This document shows, piece by piece, positions 11,455-23,490 of a stretch of 64,000 nt of DNA (its first letter is position 1; the number at the start of each line of letters is the position of its first letter). The translations under genes and the position numbers were made by a program. The notes under the pieces were generated by a model. It worked only from the letters and a program-made list of their open reading frames with translations, made no database searches and was not told the origin of the DNA. The DNA lies in assembly GCA_039111635.1 (NCBI GenBank), contig JBCAQO010000009.1, forward strand, positions 2,082,769-2,146,768, in the 5' to 3' direction. Origin of the DNA: Heterobasidion occidentale. Its lineage: Eukaryota; Basidiomycota; Agaricomycetes; Russulales; Bondarzewiaceae.

Positions 11455-11805
11455 AAGCAGTAGTAATTGTAGGCACGGTGTTGGTGCGAAGCGAGTCAAG
11501 GAAGACACCGTCAAGAAGAGGGTCTCTTATTTCAAGCTCCGCGGTAGTTCGCGACGCGAAGCACGAAGCGCGAGTCGCGTATCTGACCTGCCGCAGACTC
11601 TCATTCTCAATTTCTAATTCTCATAGCGAAAGAACGTGTTTATTCCGAACTCCACCATGGATCGCCATATAACGTACAACCTAGCACCGCGCATAGCATA
11701 TGATACAACATGTTACAAAGACGCTTCTCCGCCGCAGAACGAGCACCGACTCTGGCCGCAAGACGCCGACCGACATTTTCGAAGATGATGTGGGGCGGCG
11801 CAGCC
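11455..11805. other. 351-bp spacer: glycosylase upstream region and ALDH 3' side
   Basis: Both neighbours are on the minus strand. An open frame continues upstream of 11454 to about 11514 but has no earlier ATG. No specific element was recognised. Confidence 0.45.
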
Positions 11806-13776
11806 TTAGATCTTGTGGCCGAGGTTGACGTGGACCGCCTTGACCGAGGTGTAGCTGCGCGCGCTGATCAGCACAAGAGGCAGTGGATAAAGTAAGAAAA
11901 ACACGTACTGGTGGAGAGCGTACTCGCCGAGCTCGCGGCCGACACCCGACTGTTTGAACCCACCGAACGGAATCGCTGCGTGGAGCTGGTTCGCGCAGTT
12001 GATCTGTTCACATCTCCGTCAGCACGTCGGAAACCGGGAGAAGACGACGGGCGACGCGTACCCAAGCGGTCCCTGCCTTCAACTTGTGCGCGATCTGCAG
12101 ACCGCGAGTGATGTCCTGGGTGAAGATGGCGGCGGCGAGGCCGTACATCGAGTCGTTCGCCTGGCGGACGACGTCTTCCTCATCGTCGAACTTGATGACC
12201 ACGCCGACGGGGCCGAATCTCCTCCTGCACGATCTTCATGTTGGGCTTCGTGTTCGTGAAGATCGTAGGCTGGATCCAGTAGCCCTCGTCACCGTGACGC
12301 TCACCGCCGAGGTGCAGTGTGGCGCCCTCGGACTTGCCAGAGTCGATGTAGGACATGATGCGCTGGAGACAAGGTCAGCGCGAATGTTGGATACGTGAGG
12401 GATAGGGTAACGGACGTCGTATTGGCCCTGCGAGACCTGGGGGCCCTGGTACGAGTCGACTGCGAAGGGGTCGCCGAGCTTCAAAGACTGTGCCTTCTCC
12501 GTGAAGCGCTTGAGGAACTGGTCGTAGATGCCAGACTGCACGAAAATCCGCGAACCGGCGCAGCAAGCCTGACCGTGATTCCAGCTAGAAAGCCCGCAGT
12601 GTCAGAGCAGATCAACGCCGTGTGCGAGACACACTCACAAGATGCCGTGAGAGGACCAGTTGACGGCGAGGTCGAGGTCGGCGTCGTTGAAGATGATGTT
12701 GGGGCTCTTGCCTCCGAGCTCGAGAGTGGTGTCCTTCAAGTTGCTGTTCGCCGCTGCCTCCATGACCTTGCGGCCGACGAGGGTGCTGCCGGTGAAAGAC
12801 ACCTTCTCGATGTCCATGTGGGCGGAGATGGCGACGCCGACGGTGGTGCCGTATCCGACACAGATGTTGACGACACCAGGGGGGAAGCCGGCCTCGTTGA
12901 TGAGGGACGCCATGCGGAGGGCGGTGAGCGGGGTGAACTCGGAGGGCTTGATGACGACACAGTTGCCGGTGGCGAGCGCGGGGCCGAGTTTCCAGCACAT
13001 CAACATGACTGCGATCGACACATCACGAGCGCGGATCCATCAGAAGTGTCCCGGAAGAGCGGAACGGAAAGAGACGTACGAGGGAAGTTCCACGGAAGGA
13101 TCTGGCCAACGACACCGATCGGTTCGTGACGGGTGTAGGCGAGCTTGTCCTCGGTGGTCTCGATCACGTTGCCCTGAATCTTGTCTGCCCAGCCGGCGTA
13201 GTACTTGATGGTCTCGACGGCCAAGCTCAGATCGGCAGCCTTGGCCCAGCCGAACGTCTTGCCTGACAGGAGGCAACGGATGAGAGGATGATGATGATGA
13301 TGATGATGAAATTGGAAAAATGGGTACGAACCGTTATCGAGAGCCTCGATGGCGGCGAGCTCGTCGTAGTTCTTGACCATGAGGTCGCCGAGCTTGTTGA
13401 GGAGGGCGGCACGGGTAGCGCCTGGAGCATGGAGACCCCAAGTGGTGTTGAAAGCCTTGTGGGCGGCGACGACTGCGCGGTCGACGTCGGCGGCGGTAGC
13501 CTCATCGACGGAGGTGATGACCTTGCCGTTGGCTGTGGGGAGATGAGAGACGATCAGCGAGAAGAGGAGGGTTGAAGACGGACTGGGGTTGATGACGCTG
13601 TGGTGCGAGATTGTAGCATGAGCCGGGGGTGGGAAAGAGGAGAGGTGGAAGCAGACGTACTCGAGAGTTTTCTTTGTGCTTCCCTGAGAAAACTTGCCGT
13701 CGATGAAGACGCCGGTGGGGAAGGAGATCTTTGCCTTGTAGACGGGGGTATCGAAGTTGTGGGTGAAGGTAGACAT
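11806..13776 (-). CDS. NAD(P)-dependent aldehyde dehydrogenase (ALDH superfamily), with an apparent 2-nt deletion
   Basis: Oxidises aldehydes to carboxylates, probably cytosolic or mitochondrial. Exons: 13776-13661, 13597-13584 (14 nt), 13532-13332, 13262-13080, 13008-12639, 12584-12416, 12362-12062, 12003-11909 and 11854-11806; 499 residues, the normal family length. Motifs: LPWNFP (cofactor site entry), [47 protein letters not shown] (catalytic Glu), [13 protein letters not shown] (catalytic Cys), and [20 protein letters not shown]. In exon 7 the conserved EEIFGPVG reads GAG GAG ATT CGG: two bases are missing near 12215-12218, and exon phases close only if they are restored. It may be an assembly error or a true lesion. 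A TATA box lies 48 bp upstream of the ATG. Confidence 0.9.
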
Positions 13777-14280
13777 GGTGGAGGAGAGCGAGGGATGGAG
13801 AGCCGGGGGGGAAGGAGGGCGGCTTATATATCTGGGAAGGTACGTCAGGTCCGACGGAGCTCCCCGTATCGGGTCATGGGGCCGGCAGTTCGACGAGGTG
13901 CTTGTCAGGAGGCTAGGCTGCGCGGGATGTTCTGCGATGGCCAGCGATCGTAGCACTCTCGCAGTCAAACAGACGCCGCTGACGAATGGACGACGCGGCG
14001 GGCGCGACGATTGGACACGGCGCTCGGGGGCCCCGCACAGCCCCGCACTCGGAGCAGCTCGGGCAACGGCATGCGGGGTAATTTCACCTCGGTCCGAGCT
14101 TCCTTCCCCAGCCTTCGCGCCAGGGCACCCATCTTATCACTCGCTGCACGCCGTTCGCCCCCCGATCGCGAAGCCGCCCGGCTCATCTAAACGCTCCCCC
14201 ATCCCGCACCCGTCAAGATGGCATATAGTAATTCCACCCCGCACACCTATCATCATCCGACATGACATACACATCCCCGC
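13777..14280. other. 504-bp spacer: ALDH promoter and helicase 3' side
   Basis: Apart from the TATA box nothing specific was recognised. A plus-strand open frame runs through here but is the mirror of helicase coding DNA further on. Confidence 0.4.
13824..13832 (-). promoter_or_regulatory. TATA box of the aldehyde dehydrogenase gene
   Basis: Reads ATATATAAG on the minus strand, ending about 48 bp before the ATG at 13776. This is typical for a strongly expressed fungal gene. Confidence 0.55.
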
Positions 14281-16743
14281 TCACCGTGATTTCAACGCTT
14301 CCACATTCCGTCTCAGCTCCTTCACCTTTTCCGACCCCCGTCCCTCCATCTTCCCAAACACGATCACTCGCCCCCCCAGCCCCGCCCGCGCAGTCCGCCC
14401 AGCCCGATGTAAAAAGTCCGCAGTGTTTCGCGGCGGTTCTAGCACCAGCACATGTTTTACCGTCGGTGCAAAGTCCAGTCCCCGCGCCAGCAGCGACGTG
14501 CTCAGCAGGATCCGCGGCCTCTCTTCTGGCCGCTCTTCACCCTCCTCGACGACCTCTATCGCGCTTACCTCCGCCGCCGCCGCCGCGCCAGCTCCTCTCG
14601 CCAGCGGCTTTAAAAAACCCTCCAGGTGCCTGTTCGATCCATGCGCCCGCCCGCTGTTCCCCGTCACCACCACGTTCGCCACCCCCCGCTCCGTTAGAAA
14701 CTTCCCCTGCTCCTCCACCCGCGTCCGCTTGTTCCCAAACACCACGATCTGCGACTGCTCCTGGCCCTTCAGCGCGTCCTCCGCCCAGATCTCCCGGATC
14801 TTCTTCTCCACGTCCGCGTTCCGGTTCCCCGACGTGTACGGCGCAAACTCGAGCTTCAGCTTCGCAGGGAGCTTATGCAGCCGGGGCGACGCCAGGCGCG
14901 TCATCTCCGGGTGGTGCGTGCGCAGGTGCGTCGCCAGAGAGACAGGGATCGTGGCCGACGTCAGGATCAGGTGGAACGGGTACTGGTGTGGGACGGGCGC
15001 TGGCGCGGGCGTCGCCGTCGCCGTCTCCGCTGGTGCGGTCTCGGCAGGGACTGGGTAGCCCCTCGCCGCCGCGATATCCGACAACAGTGTACGGGTTTCT
15101 TCCATAAAGTCCGCGTCTGCGAGCAATACATATATATTAGATGGCTGTTTCGTCTTGCGTGAGAGGAACTGCTCACCGAACAAGATATCTGCCTCGTCAA
15201 CCACGACCCACTCCACGTTGGCCAGTCCAATTTCCGGCCTGCCTGGTCGTCGCACCCTCCGCGGCTCCGTCTCGAACGCCTCCGGCGGTTCGTCCACGCG
15301 ATCCCACCCGCGCCCCTTGACGAGCTCCAAAAGCTTCGACGGCGTGCCGACGAGCACGTCGACGGGGTGGCTCCGCCGCGCCGCGCTCACCTCAAACTCG
15401 CCGTCCTGGTCCTGCTCCCCGCCGCGGAACGTCTCCGCCATCTTCGACGCGCGCATCCCCGCGCCGCGCCGGTCGTACCCGCGCGCCGAGCTCGGCACGT
15501 TCGCGCGCGACGCGCCCAGCACGCGCAGCTTCACGTTGTGGATCAGCGCCTTGGCGAACGAGGTCAGCTGCCGCGAGAGCTCGTGCGTCGGCGCGAGCAC
15601 GAGCGCGCGCGGGTTCAGCGCGTGCTGCGTCGTCGGCGCGGGCGCGGCCTTGTCCGGCTCGGACTGCTTCAGCGCCTGCAGCATGGGCAGCATGTACGCG
15701 AGGGACTTGCCGGTGCCCGTCTCCGACGCGAGCAGGAACTGCCGGTACTGGCCCTCGGGGACGTCCGAGAAGAGATGCTTGAGCGAGAGCGCTTGGATGG
15801 GCGTCGGGCGGGCGTCGGGGCCGAGGATGTCGCGCAGGGACTGCACGAACCCGTCCAGGAGCGGTGGGTACGCGAACCGCGTGGGGAGGGCCTGCGTGGA
15901 TCCGGAAGGCGTGGAGAAATCAAACTCGGCCTCGATCTGGCTGGGGACCTCTTGAGCCGGCGTGCGCGGGAAAGACGGTCTTGAAAAAGAGGGGGGAGGG
16001 GCGCCCGAGCGTGATCTATACGTGGTGTCGTTCGGCCTTGAGGAGAAGCGCCCAGGCGTGGTCTGTACGCAACGTCGTTCGGCTTTGAGAAGGAAGTTTC
16101 TGAACGCGCTCTGTACGCAACGCCGTTTGGCTTTGAGGGAGGGCCGGAGCGCGGTCTGTACGCAGCGTCGTTTGGCTTCGAAAAGGGTGCGCCGGAGCGC
16201 GCTCTGTACGCATCGTTCGGCTTCGAGAAAGGAGCGCCTGTGCGCGGTCTGTGCGCGGCGTTGTCATGGTCGGGACGCGCACCCCAGCCCGACCGTGTGC
16301 TCTTACCTTTCGATGGCGGAGCCCGGTTCCGCTGGAGGATGGATTTTGTGCAAAGGCGCGTGGACGCGCGGGTCGAGCCGCGCCTCTGTCCCTGCCTCTG
16401 TCTCTGTCTCTGTCGTTCTCGCGCACTCCGGCGTGAGGCGCAGAGTCGCGGGAGAACTGGGGGCGCGGTTCACGCGGGGCGACCTCCAGCAGCTTTTTCC
16501 CCTTGGAGCGTCGAGCCGAGGGCGGGACGGAGAGCTCCTCCGTGAGCCGTGTTCGCGAGGACCTATGAGACGCTGATGGTCGACCGCGCGGGATGGGTGA
16601 CTGGATAGCGAGAGACAAAGGTCGCACTCACTCGAGGCAGGCCTCGCGCCTAGGCTTCCGTCAATGCGACTCCGCAAGGCACGATACAGCGCGATAGACG
16701 GTCCGCCTGTGCGGCACGTCGTCGCGAGTCGGACTGAGGACAT
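14281..16743 (-). CDS. MRH4-like mitochondrial DEAD-box RNA helicase
   Basis: ATP-dependent RNA helicase resembling fungal MRH4, which acts in mitochondrial large-ribosomal-subunit assembly. Three exons: 16743-16632, 16572-16307 and 16248-14281; phases close to 781 residues. The N-terminus (MSSVRLATTC...ALYRALRSR) is basic and hydroxylated without acids, fitting a mitochondrial presequence. Helicase core: TPIQALSLKHL (Q motif), ASETGTGKS (Walker A, near residue 340), PTHELSRQ (Ia), VGTPSKLLE (Ib), VVDEADILF (a DEAD variant, DEAD-I), LTSATIP (SAT), STSLLARGLDF (V) and HRAGRTARAG (VI). Between presequence and core lies a tandem repeat (16016-16260). The stop is the TGA at 14281. Assignment to MRH4 rather than another mitochondrial DEAD-box protein is by overall resemblance. 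Confidence 0.85.
16016..16260. repeat. In-frame 45-48 bp tandem repeat inside the helicase gene
   Basis: About five degenerate units on the plus strand, each beginning CTGTACGCAACGTCGTTTGG-like sequence (near 16061, 16110, 16155, 16202, with partial ends near 16018 and 16248). In the modelled frame they encode repeated AKRRCVQTAL-type peptides. Other minus-strand frames across the units are also open, one reading repeated SKPNDVAYR. Confidence 0.7.
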
Positions 16744-17704
16744 GAGGCTTCGCTGAAGACACGCGGAGGTAAGTCTGCATTCAACGGGATCATGTTGAAG
16801 CCAACTCACGTATGTCCGAGCCTTCTGTCTAAGCTGTTACTGGAACAGGTTATGGACCTTCGTGCAGTAGGTGTCGGAGGAGTGAGGGAAATAATAATTT
16901 TATGCCAGCTCGAGCCGCCACTTATGTATTATGTAAGCATTTCCCAAATTCCCACCACCCAACTCAAAAACTCAAGTCCCTTGTCGGGAAAAGTAACTGC
17001 ATCGAGCAAGTCATCGTTATCGATATATAATCCCAATCACACCCTACACCATCTTCATACCTGTATACAAAGTACTCATCCGGCAGGTCGATCCCCCCCC
17101 TTTTTTTCCATTAGGTGAACCGAACTTTGTATCAACCAGAGAGCTTTGCCCCCGCTTCTCAATATTCAACGTTCAACAATAAGCACGTACAAAGCGTGAA
17201 ACGATGGACCCTCGCGACCACCTAATATAGAACATCTCTCTCCTGTGTTTCAACAGCCACAGAAACTAGCGGGAACGCTTGAACGCAAACATAGAACCCT
17301 TTCCAGCAACCCGCGCAATCTTAGTGGCTTCGACCCCAACTTTTGTCAGTGGATGCTCTGCACAAAAAAAGCACCCTACGGCAAAAACATATAGTGCCAC
17401 TTTGGAAGCGGTCCAGGACATCAGATCACTATTAACGCCGCTATTACCGTGACCATCGAAATTCCCGACAGAAGACCAGCCCTGGCCCCCCCGAGCGGCA
17501 TTCCCCCTGCAGCAGCAACAGCGCCCGACGTCTGTGATGAAGAGCTGCTGTTTGATGAGTTGCTATTCGAGCACCACGTGAGCTCATCACGCGCATCGAA
17601 TGGCGCAAAGAGCCTCGGGGGCAGCGCGACCCGCGCTGTTTGGCTACAGAGCGCACGGGGCGTGAGCGCTTGAGCGATGAAAAAAAGCGAAAAAAATGGA
17701 GCGC
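16744..17704. other. 961-bp intergenic region
   Basis: Upstream region of the helicase and 3' side of the secreted-protein gene. The sequence is A/T-richer from 16870 to 17400. A minus-strand open frame ending at 17421 has a Ser/Asn-rich stretch followed by a hydrophobic tail, but I could not splice it in phase to the neighbouring gene. Confidence 0.45.
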
Positions 17705-19852
17705 CTACTTCGACGCTCTGATGAAGACGTCCTTGACGAGCGACGTCGTCTCGAGCAGGTACGGTGCCAAGCATGCCAGGTCCCGCCTGTCCAGCGTACT
17801 CCCATCCAGCGCGCGCTTACGCGAGCTTGAGCTCGACGACGCATTGAAGCATCCCTGGAAGAGGCGTCAGATCGGTGCTCGTCATCCGCATGCCACGCCG
17901 TACGAAACTCACACTGAAGAGGTCAAACGTCTTGTTGAACAGGTTCAATTGCGTCCCCGCATCGAACAGGCCGAAGAAATTTGCGTCTGCGCCCACGTTG
18001 ACGTCTAATCCCGTGCTGATGTCGACGCAGCCCTGAACGGGCAGCATGGTTGATGCACTGGCGCCGTCGCAGCCCACCGTGCCCGTCGTCTGCGGGACGT
18101 CGCCCTGCAGGTCGAGAGTAGCGAACGCGTCAAAGTTGAGGAGAATAGACGCCGACGTGTTTTTGACATTGGCGACGATGTCAAACTCGAGCTATGGGCG
18201 TGCATCTCTGCCGATGTGGACAGGGACCAAGAGGTCGTGCTTACCCTAGGGATAATATGGGCCGTCATGTCGACGTTGGCATTTAGAGCTGAGCTGGCGG
18301 AAATTGACAGACCTTGCAAAAGTACGTGAGCAGACGTGAGCGCTGACTACCGTCGAAAACAAAAAAAAACCTACTGCTGTCAGACGGCCTGAACGTCCCA
18401 GTACTGGCCCCGTGGCCTGGAGGGAACACCATGTGTACACTCTGCGCCGTATACGCGAGACCGACATCTAGATCGAGCGCGGACGCAAAGTCCGCAGAGA
18501 ATTCACCCAGGACTTCAAACGAGGTTCCCATGGTCAGTATCCTAATCAGGTCAGAGATGAGCATTCATCGAAACCCTGAAGTTCGTGTTTTGCTGACCCT
18601 GGGACGGTGATATTAGCTTCCAGCGTTGGAGGGAGCTGGAAAATCGGGACGCGTCCGGTGTCAAAGCTGCCTTCGACATCGGCTTGGACATGTATGGACC
18701 CATTTATCGTGGCGTTCATGTCTGCATGCAAAGTCTTACCTTGAGATATGTCAAGCAAGTCTGCTGAGCGCACCTGCGGACAATACAAACTGCGTGATGT
18801 TGAATGGCGACAACGATCCGGTCACGTCAAAACTTATCTCGACGTGCATATGCGCCTCAGCGCCGACATCGACGACGAGTGAGGCGGCGCCTGCAGGGCA
18901 ACTGATGGAAGAGTCGATTAGATTGAGGGACTGTTCGACATCAATGGGGAAGCTGATGCTATTTTCGTCGCTGAATCCTGTGAATAGAAAGTATCAGCGT
19001 GTAGTTGTGGGTATTTTCGAATGGGTGAGACCGCACGTGGCCCGATTGACGAAGCGACAGTTCGCCGAAATGCGCTTGATCGGCCTTCAAGCAATCTCTT
19101 CTCGACGACTAGTGGGGAACAAGCATAATTTCTCCCCTCAGATAAGGCCATCCCTTGTACTGAGAAGGATATATCTCCATACCTATGCCAAAGCTAAAAT
19201 CAGCACGTACTGGTCAAAATGCATCAAAAATGCGTACTTCTCCGTATCGATGCGAGAAAGGTCTGTGTCCAAGGAGAGGGCGTGGACCAAGGGACGCTTT
19301 AGATAGCCTCGGGGCCGATCTATCAGCGAGGGTGGAAGAGACTGGTCTGATGAAATCCACGACTTCACCACCCTGGCGAAGGGCACCCGACCACACTAAT
19401 ATTGATATGAATTAGTATGCCATCCCAAAAAAGCGAGAGAGAAGGTTGTCGACATGATCGGGAAGCCGGATGATCTTGCCTTCAGCGCCATTTGCAAGAA
19501 GGTGGTCGCAGCCTGGCGTTTCGCCATCGTCGGTGCAGATGAGACGTATGTCCTGTGCCATGGCATTTGATTGGCACTCGATGATCACCCATCCTGCAGC
19601 TTCAGTCAAGTCGGAAATAGAATCTGGCGCGCCTATCTTATTTCCCGCATAATCATCACCTCTTTTCCTTCATTGGAGGTCACAGATACGACTCACAAGC
19701 TGTAGAGATCCCAAGAAGGGCCCACCTTCCGAAAAATCGTATGCACACTGCCCGTGAAGGCAAGGGATTGTCCAATCGTTCAGAGCGAATGTGGGAGTCA
19801 ACCATGAGACGATAATCAGAGTTGTGGCCGTGAGAGATAGGAAAAAGACCAT
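17705..19852 (-). CDS. Secreted protein of a basidiomycete-specific type, function unknown
   Basis: Predicted extracellular protein with signal peptide MVFFLSLTATTLIIVSWLTP. About ten exons. The mature N-terminus has DWTIPCLHGQCAYDF; then ISDLTEAAGWVIIECQ, AQDIRLICTDD, GCDHLLANGAEGKIIRLPD, and CGRVPFARVVKSWISSDQS. Later exons contain FSDENSISFPIDVEQSL, DVGAEAHMHVEISFDVTGS, ALDLDVGLAYTAQ, ALNANVDMTAHIIPR, and VNVGADANFFGLFDAGTQLN. The last exon ends ...VKDVFIRASK at a TAG (17707-17705). I recognise this arrangement (paired Cys, then Asp/Asn-rich beta repeats, then NFFGLFDA) as a common secreted family in polypores, with no function known to me. Internal exon borders are approximate, particularly between 19230 and 18970 and around 18780-18740. 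Confidence 0.72.
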
Positions 19853-21268
19853 TCTGGTCGACTGAGGTGTATGGAAGAGAGTTGACTTACACTGACAGGT
19901 GGGCGGTGAAGATATATATACATCGTCAATTCAAATTGCAGTACATCTCTGAACCAAGCTCCTATTGGACCTTGTTGCGAGGCAGCATCATCGGATGCCC
20001 TGAGCCTTGAGCGCGCGTACTGCTGGTCACAGCAGCGGAACGATGTCGTAAAGAGAACATGAGCGACGAAGTGAAATAGAAATGTGCAGACTCTGTGTCT
20101 TTCCGAGGTCACACCGCCGCAACCTCTATATGATAGTTTGATCAACGACATGAGTGAGGAGACGGCGCGACGCGACAGCACACGTACTTGGAAGTATGCT
20201 ACTATCGCCCTGCGGCGACTCATATGACCAGCGCCGGCGAAGGATTCAAGATCCATCGCGAGCGTCAGCTACTTCACCCCTGTGGAGCGAAAGAACGAGT
20301 GGTGCATGATCGGAAGTTGCTGGAATGGGTGCTTGTTGGTCTGGTTGTCGGAACCCCTTCGGGATTGAGAGTCCGCGATATGAAGAGGGAGCCGCATTCT
20401 CGGACTCCACCTCCATCCCGAACTGCTAGGTTGTTACAAAGGCATTGCCGATGTCGTTGGGTCGTCAGGACTTGTTCTATGTGTCGCTGACAGTGGCGAT
20501 CTCGAAAAGTGAACAGGCGAACAAGCGAGTCAAGTTACTCTATGAGCGATTACCGTGAGATCTGATGCCGTGAGGAAATAGCTAGAGGGCATACCTCGAA
20601 TGGGAACTGGCAGACTTTTAAGTTTAACTGCATGAGCGGAACCCCAGACCGAACCAGCGTATCTTGGCCTAGACTAATCATAGTCCTGGCGTGCAGCTGC
20701 GTGTTGAGATTCTCGGAAAAGGGATAACAGGCGGCCGCGATGGAAAAATCTACAACAACACGATGTGGAGGCAGGAGTGTTATGCTGCATTCCGTGGCAG
20801 CCGTAGGAAATGCCGTTCGTATGGATTCTGGAGGTCAAGCATCCAAGAGCTCAACTGGAGTCTTATGTAGGTTAGGCAGAAACATGAGAGCCCAGTCGTA
20901 CCACATGTCGAACTGATCTTATCATGATCATGTTATGATCCAAGTCAGAAAGGTAGACGTGGTGGCAGGCGTTTGGTATCAAAGATTGTGAGAGTGCTGT
21001 GATATACCGAATTTGGCAGCATTGATTGCGAATCCAGCTTGTCTTGAGAGCCTGAGGTCGTAGGTTCATCTCCCACGCTGAGCATTTTTGGGGGAACATT
21101 TTGTGGATCGCGAAAACGAGCGACTCGACATCTCATCGGTCAATGTAAACGGACGAGCTACGCTTGGTACCACTTACTGCACCCCCGTCTTTGCCGTGCC
21201 AACAAGTTGTTGTCCCCAGTCTAGAGTAAAAGCCCACGCATAGCCGACAAACAAAAACAGCACTACGA
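19853..21268. other. 1.4-kb intergenic region, no gene supported
   Basis: Only short, domain-free open frames. A sequence near 21050-21095 has a B-box-like GGTTCATCTCC followed by a run of five T, but the rest of a tRNA could not be folded. Confidence 0.45.
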
Positions 21269-23337
21269 CTACGGAGAAGAGACAGAAGCCTTTTCTCCTC
21301 TACCTTGCTTGCCCACCTCCCAAATAGAAACCTCTACGCCGCCGTCCGCACTCACCAAGGCCTGGACTTCGACTCTTGTTTTCCACCGACCTTGACTTTG
21401 CTGTGCCTGCTTGGCCTCGAAACTTAGCGAGGACAAAAAGACATCCTTCTCGATCGTCTTTTCCTTTATTTCGATCTCCTCCTCTTCCTCTTCCTCGTCC
21501 TCTTCCGGCTCACCCTCCTCCTTCGGAGGGTTGATGGTTTCGGTTTTGATGCCCTCCTTGACTTCCCACACCTCGAAACCGATCTTTTTCTCCCCAACCA
21601 CTTCGCCCAAATCGACGTCAAATGCGAACGTTCTCCGCGCGGGGACAGCCGTCTCCCGGGAAATGAGGCCGATCCATTGGCCGCCAAGGCCCGGCGCACC
21701 CTCTTCGGGGAACAAGATGCCGATAGTCCGCGAAGTCACACTGACGTTGGACCACCTGCTGGTGTGGTCGAAGGACGCCCGCACCTCTTCGTCTTCACCG
21801 GAATGACCAACGAGAGACAGCAACCTCGCTTGCAAGGCACAACCGCGTGCGAGCATGGTCGTTGGATCGCCGATGCCGCCGCCAATGACAGTTCCAGCGG
21901 TGAAGGGGGACACTGTCGTATCCGGATAGCTCTGAGCAAGTGTTTCATCGAGGCCAGGGAGACAGGCGGATCCGCCAACGTACACGACCTCATCGACGTT
22001 CAAGAAGTCAAGGCCAACGCTCGAAAGAAGATCCTGCGCTTTTGTGTGCACGGCATCATAGACAGAGCGCGCTTCCATGTCGAAGCGCAGCCTGTTGATG
22101 TTGCCATTGAAATCGAGCCCGTCTTTGAGCGATTCGACAGAGCAGGTGGCAGCTCCAGGTGAGGCAGCGATGGTGCGCTTTGTGTGCTCGAGAGCAAGAC
22201 GCAGACGCGCTTCAGCACGGACATCGGCTTTGTCCGTGGCTGGGGAGACCGTCAACGGCGTCTTTGTTTTTTTGGTAAACTCCTTGGCGAGATATTTGAC
22301 AAGCTTGTCGTCGATGCGGTCTCCGCCAATCGTATGATCATAAGAGCTGGCGAGCGAATGGAACAGGCCTTGTCGGACGGCAAGAACAGTAAGGGAGAGA
22401 GACGAGGCGCCGAGGTCAACAATGAGCTGAGTTCGGTCGGGGTACAGGCTCTCTGCTGAAGGCGCGGATGACGCAGTCACAGCGGCGGCGCCAGCATCCT
22501 CCAACAACTGCAAAACTTTGATTCCAGAAGCCTCTGCAACCTTGCGCAGCGCGTTCTGCTGGGTCTCGCCGAACCAACCAGGAATAGAGATGACGGCACC
22601 GTCAACCTTTTTCCCTAGAAAGTCCTCAGCAGACTGCAGGAGGGATTTGAGGAAGATCGATGTAGCGTCAAAAGGAGTGAGGACTCGTTCTGTGGGGATC
22701 GGCTCGGAACGAGGCGTTGCTGTCTGAGACGCGGCGGGGGTATTCGTCTTGGTATTCACCGCAGAGGCAAGGGGTGAAGGGGAAGCCTGGAGTACCTTGA
22801 CTTTGTAGGCGGGTTCGTCCGGAAGATCGGGGTGTTGGATGACGGTTGCGGAAATCGTGGGCTGATCCTTGCGTAGCTCTGAAAATCTGAATGCAGAAGG
22901 TCAATGGCCATTAGCAGATATAGAAGGACCCAACAGACTTTTTGCCTAAAAGATTCCGGAAGCCTGTGATTGTGTTTTCTGAATTCTTGACAAGTTGCTG
23001 CTTTGCTTGGTTTCCGACATACTAACGAAAAACGGTGAGATCAGGGTGAAAAGCGAAGAAAGCACGAACTCACGATCTCCTCGCCATGGAATGATATAAC
23101 GCATGCTATCTGACGCTCTCCGTCTTCGTTTGCGATACACTCGGCTAGACCTTCCTGGATGATGAGGTCTGTTGAGACGACGTCCGAAGACTGAAAGGGA
23201 GGACTGGCACATACATTTGTGATTACGGCGATGGAGGCATATGAATTGCCAAAATTGATACCGATGACTGTGGGTAAAGAGGATACCTCGATGGGTGCTT
23301 GTGCGCTGCCGTTGGGTAGGGAATTTTCGACAGCCAT
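21269..23337 (-). CDS. SSZ1: SSZ1-type ribosome-associated Hsp70
   Basis: Atypical Hsp70 that with zuotin forms the ribosome-associated complex and assists folding of nascent chains. Four exons: 23337-23215, 23154-23074, 23021-22939 and 22886-21269; phases close to 634 residues. Motifs: VIGINFGNSYASIAVI (first phosphate loop, degenerate as in SSZ1), ANEDGERQIACVISF, YVGNQAKQQLVKNSENTI, GAVISIPGWFGETQQNAL, QLLEDAGAAAV, LIVDLGASSLSLTVLAVRQG, GGDRIDDKLVKYLAKEF, and VVYVGGSACLPGL. The C-terminal part is short, acidic (EEDEEEEEEEIEIKEK) and has no EEVD tail or full substrate-binding lid, as expected for SSZ1. It is longer than the yeast protein because of a Pro/Thr/Ala insertion near residues 125-150. 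Divergent from the USP5-like gene. Confidence 0.88.
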
Positions 23338-23490
23338 TGCCTGGAGTTGTTTGGGTGGAGAGCGGTAGTGGACAAAACACCAATCAGAAGTGTCCTCCAC
23401 AAATTTATGAGGCACGTGATATGCAGATGGGCACGCGTCAGATCGGAGTGGCTGCGACTGCTTGCCGCTTGTCGAATCTTTGCACCAGCG
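23338..23490. promoter_or_regulatory. 153-bp bidirectional promoter (SSZ1 / USP5-like)
   Basis: The two ATGs are at 23337 (minus) and 23491 (plus). No TATA box is evident. The close divergent spacing suggests shared regulation of two protein-quality-control genes. Confidence 0.5.

Noticed and set aside
16016..16260. Frameshift in the helicase N-terminal repeats
   Set aside because: A different acceptor (exon start at 16248) gives one continuous open frame into the helicase core, so no lesion is needed.
17421..17704. Minus-strand frame with Ser/Asn-rich stretch and hydrophobic tail resembling a GPI-anchor signal
   Set aside because: No splice choice joins it in phase to the upstream secreted-protein gene, which already has its own stop at 17705. 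It is probably 3' UTR.
20995..21095. tRNA-like sequence: B-box-like GGTTCATCTCC and a T-run terminator
   Set aside because: No matching 5' acceptor strand, anticodon stem or D arm could be folded. It may be a tRNA-derived fossil or chance.
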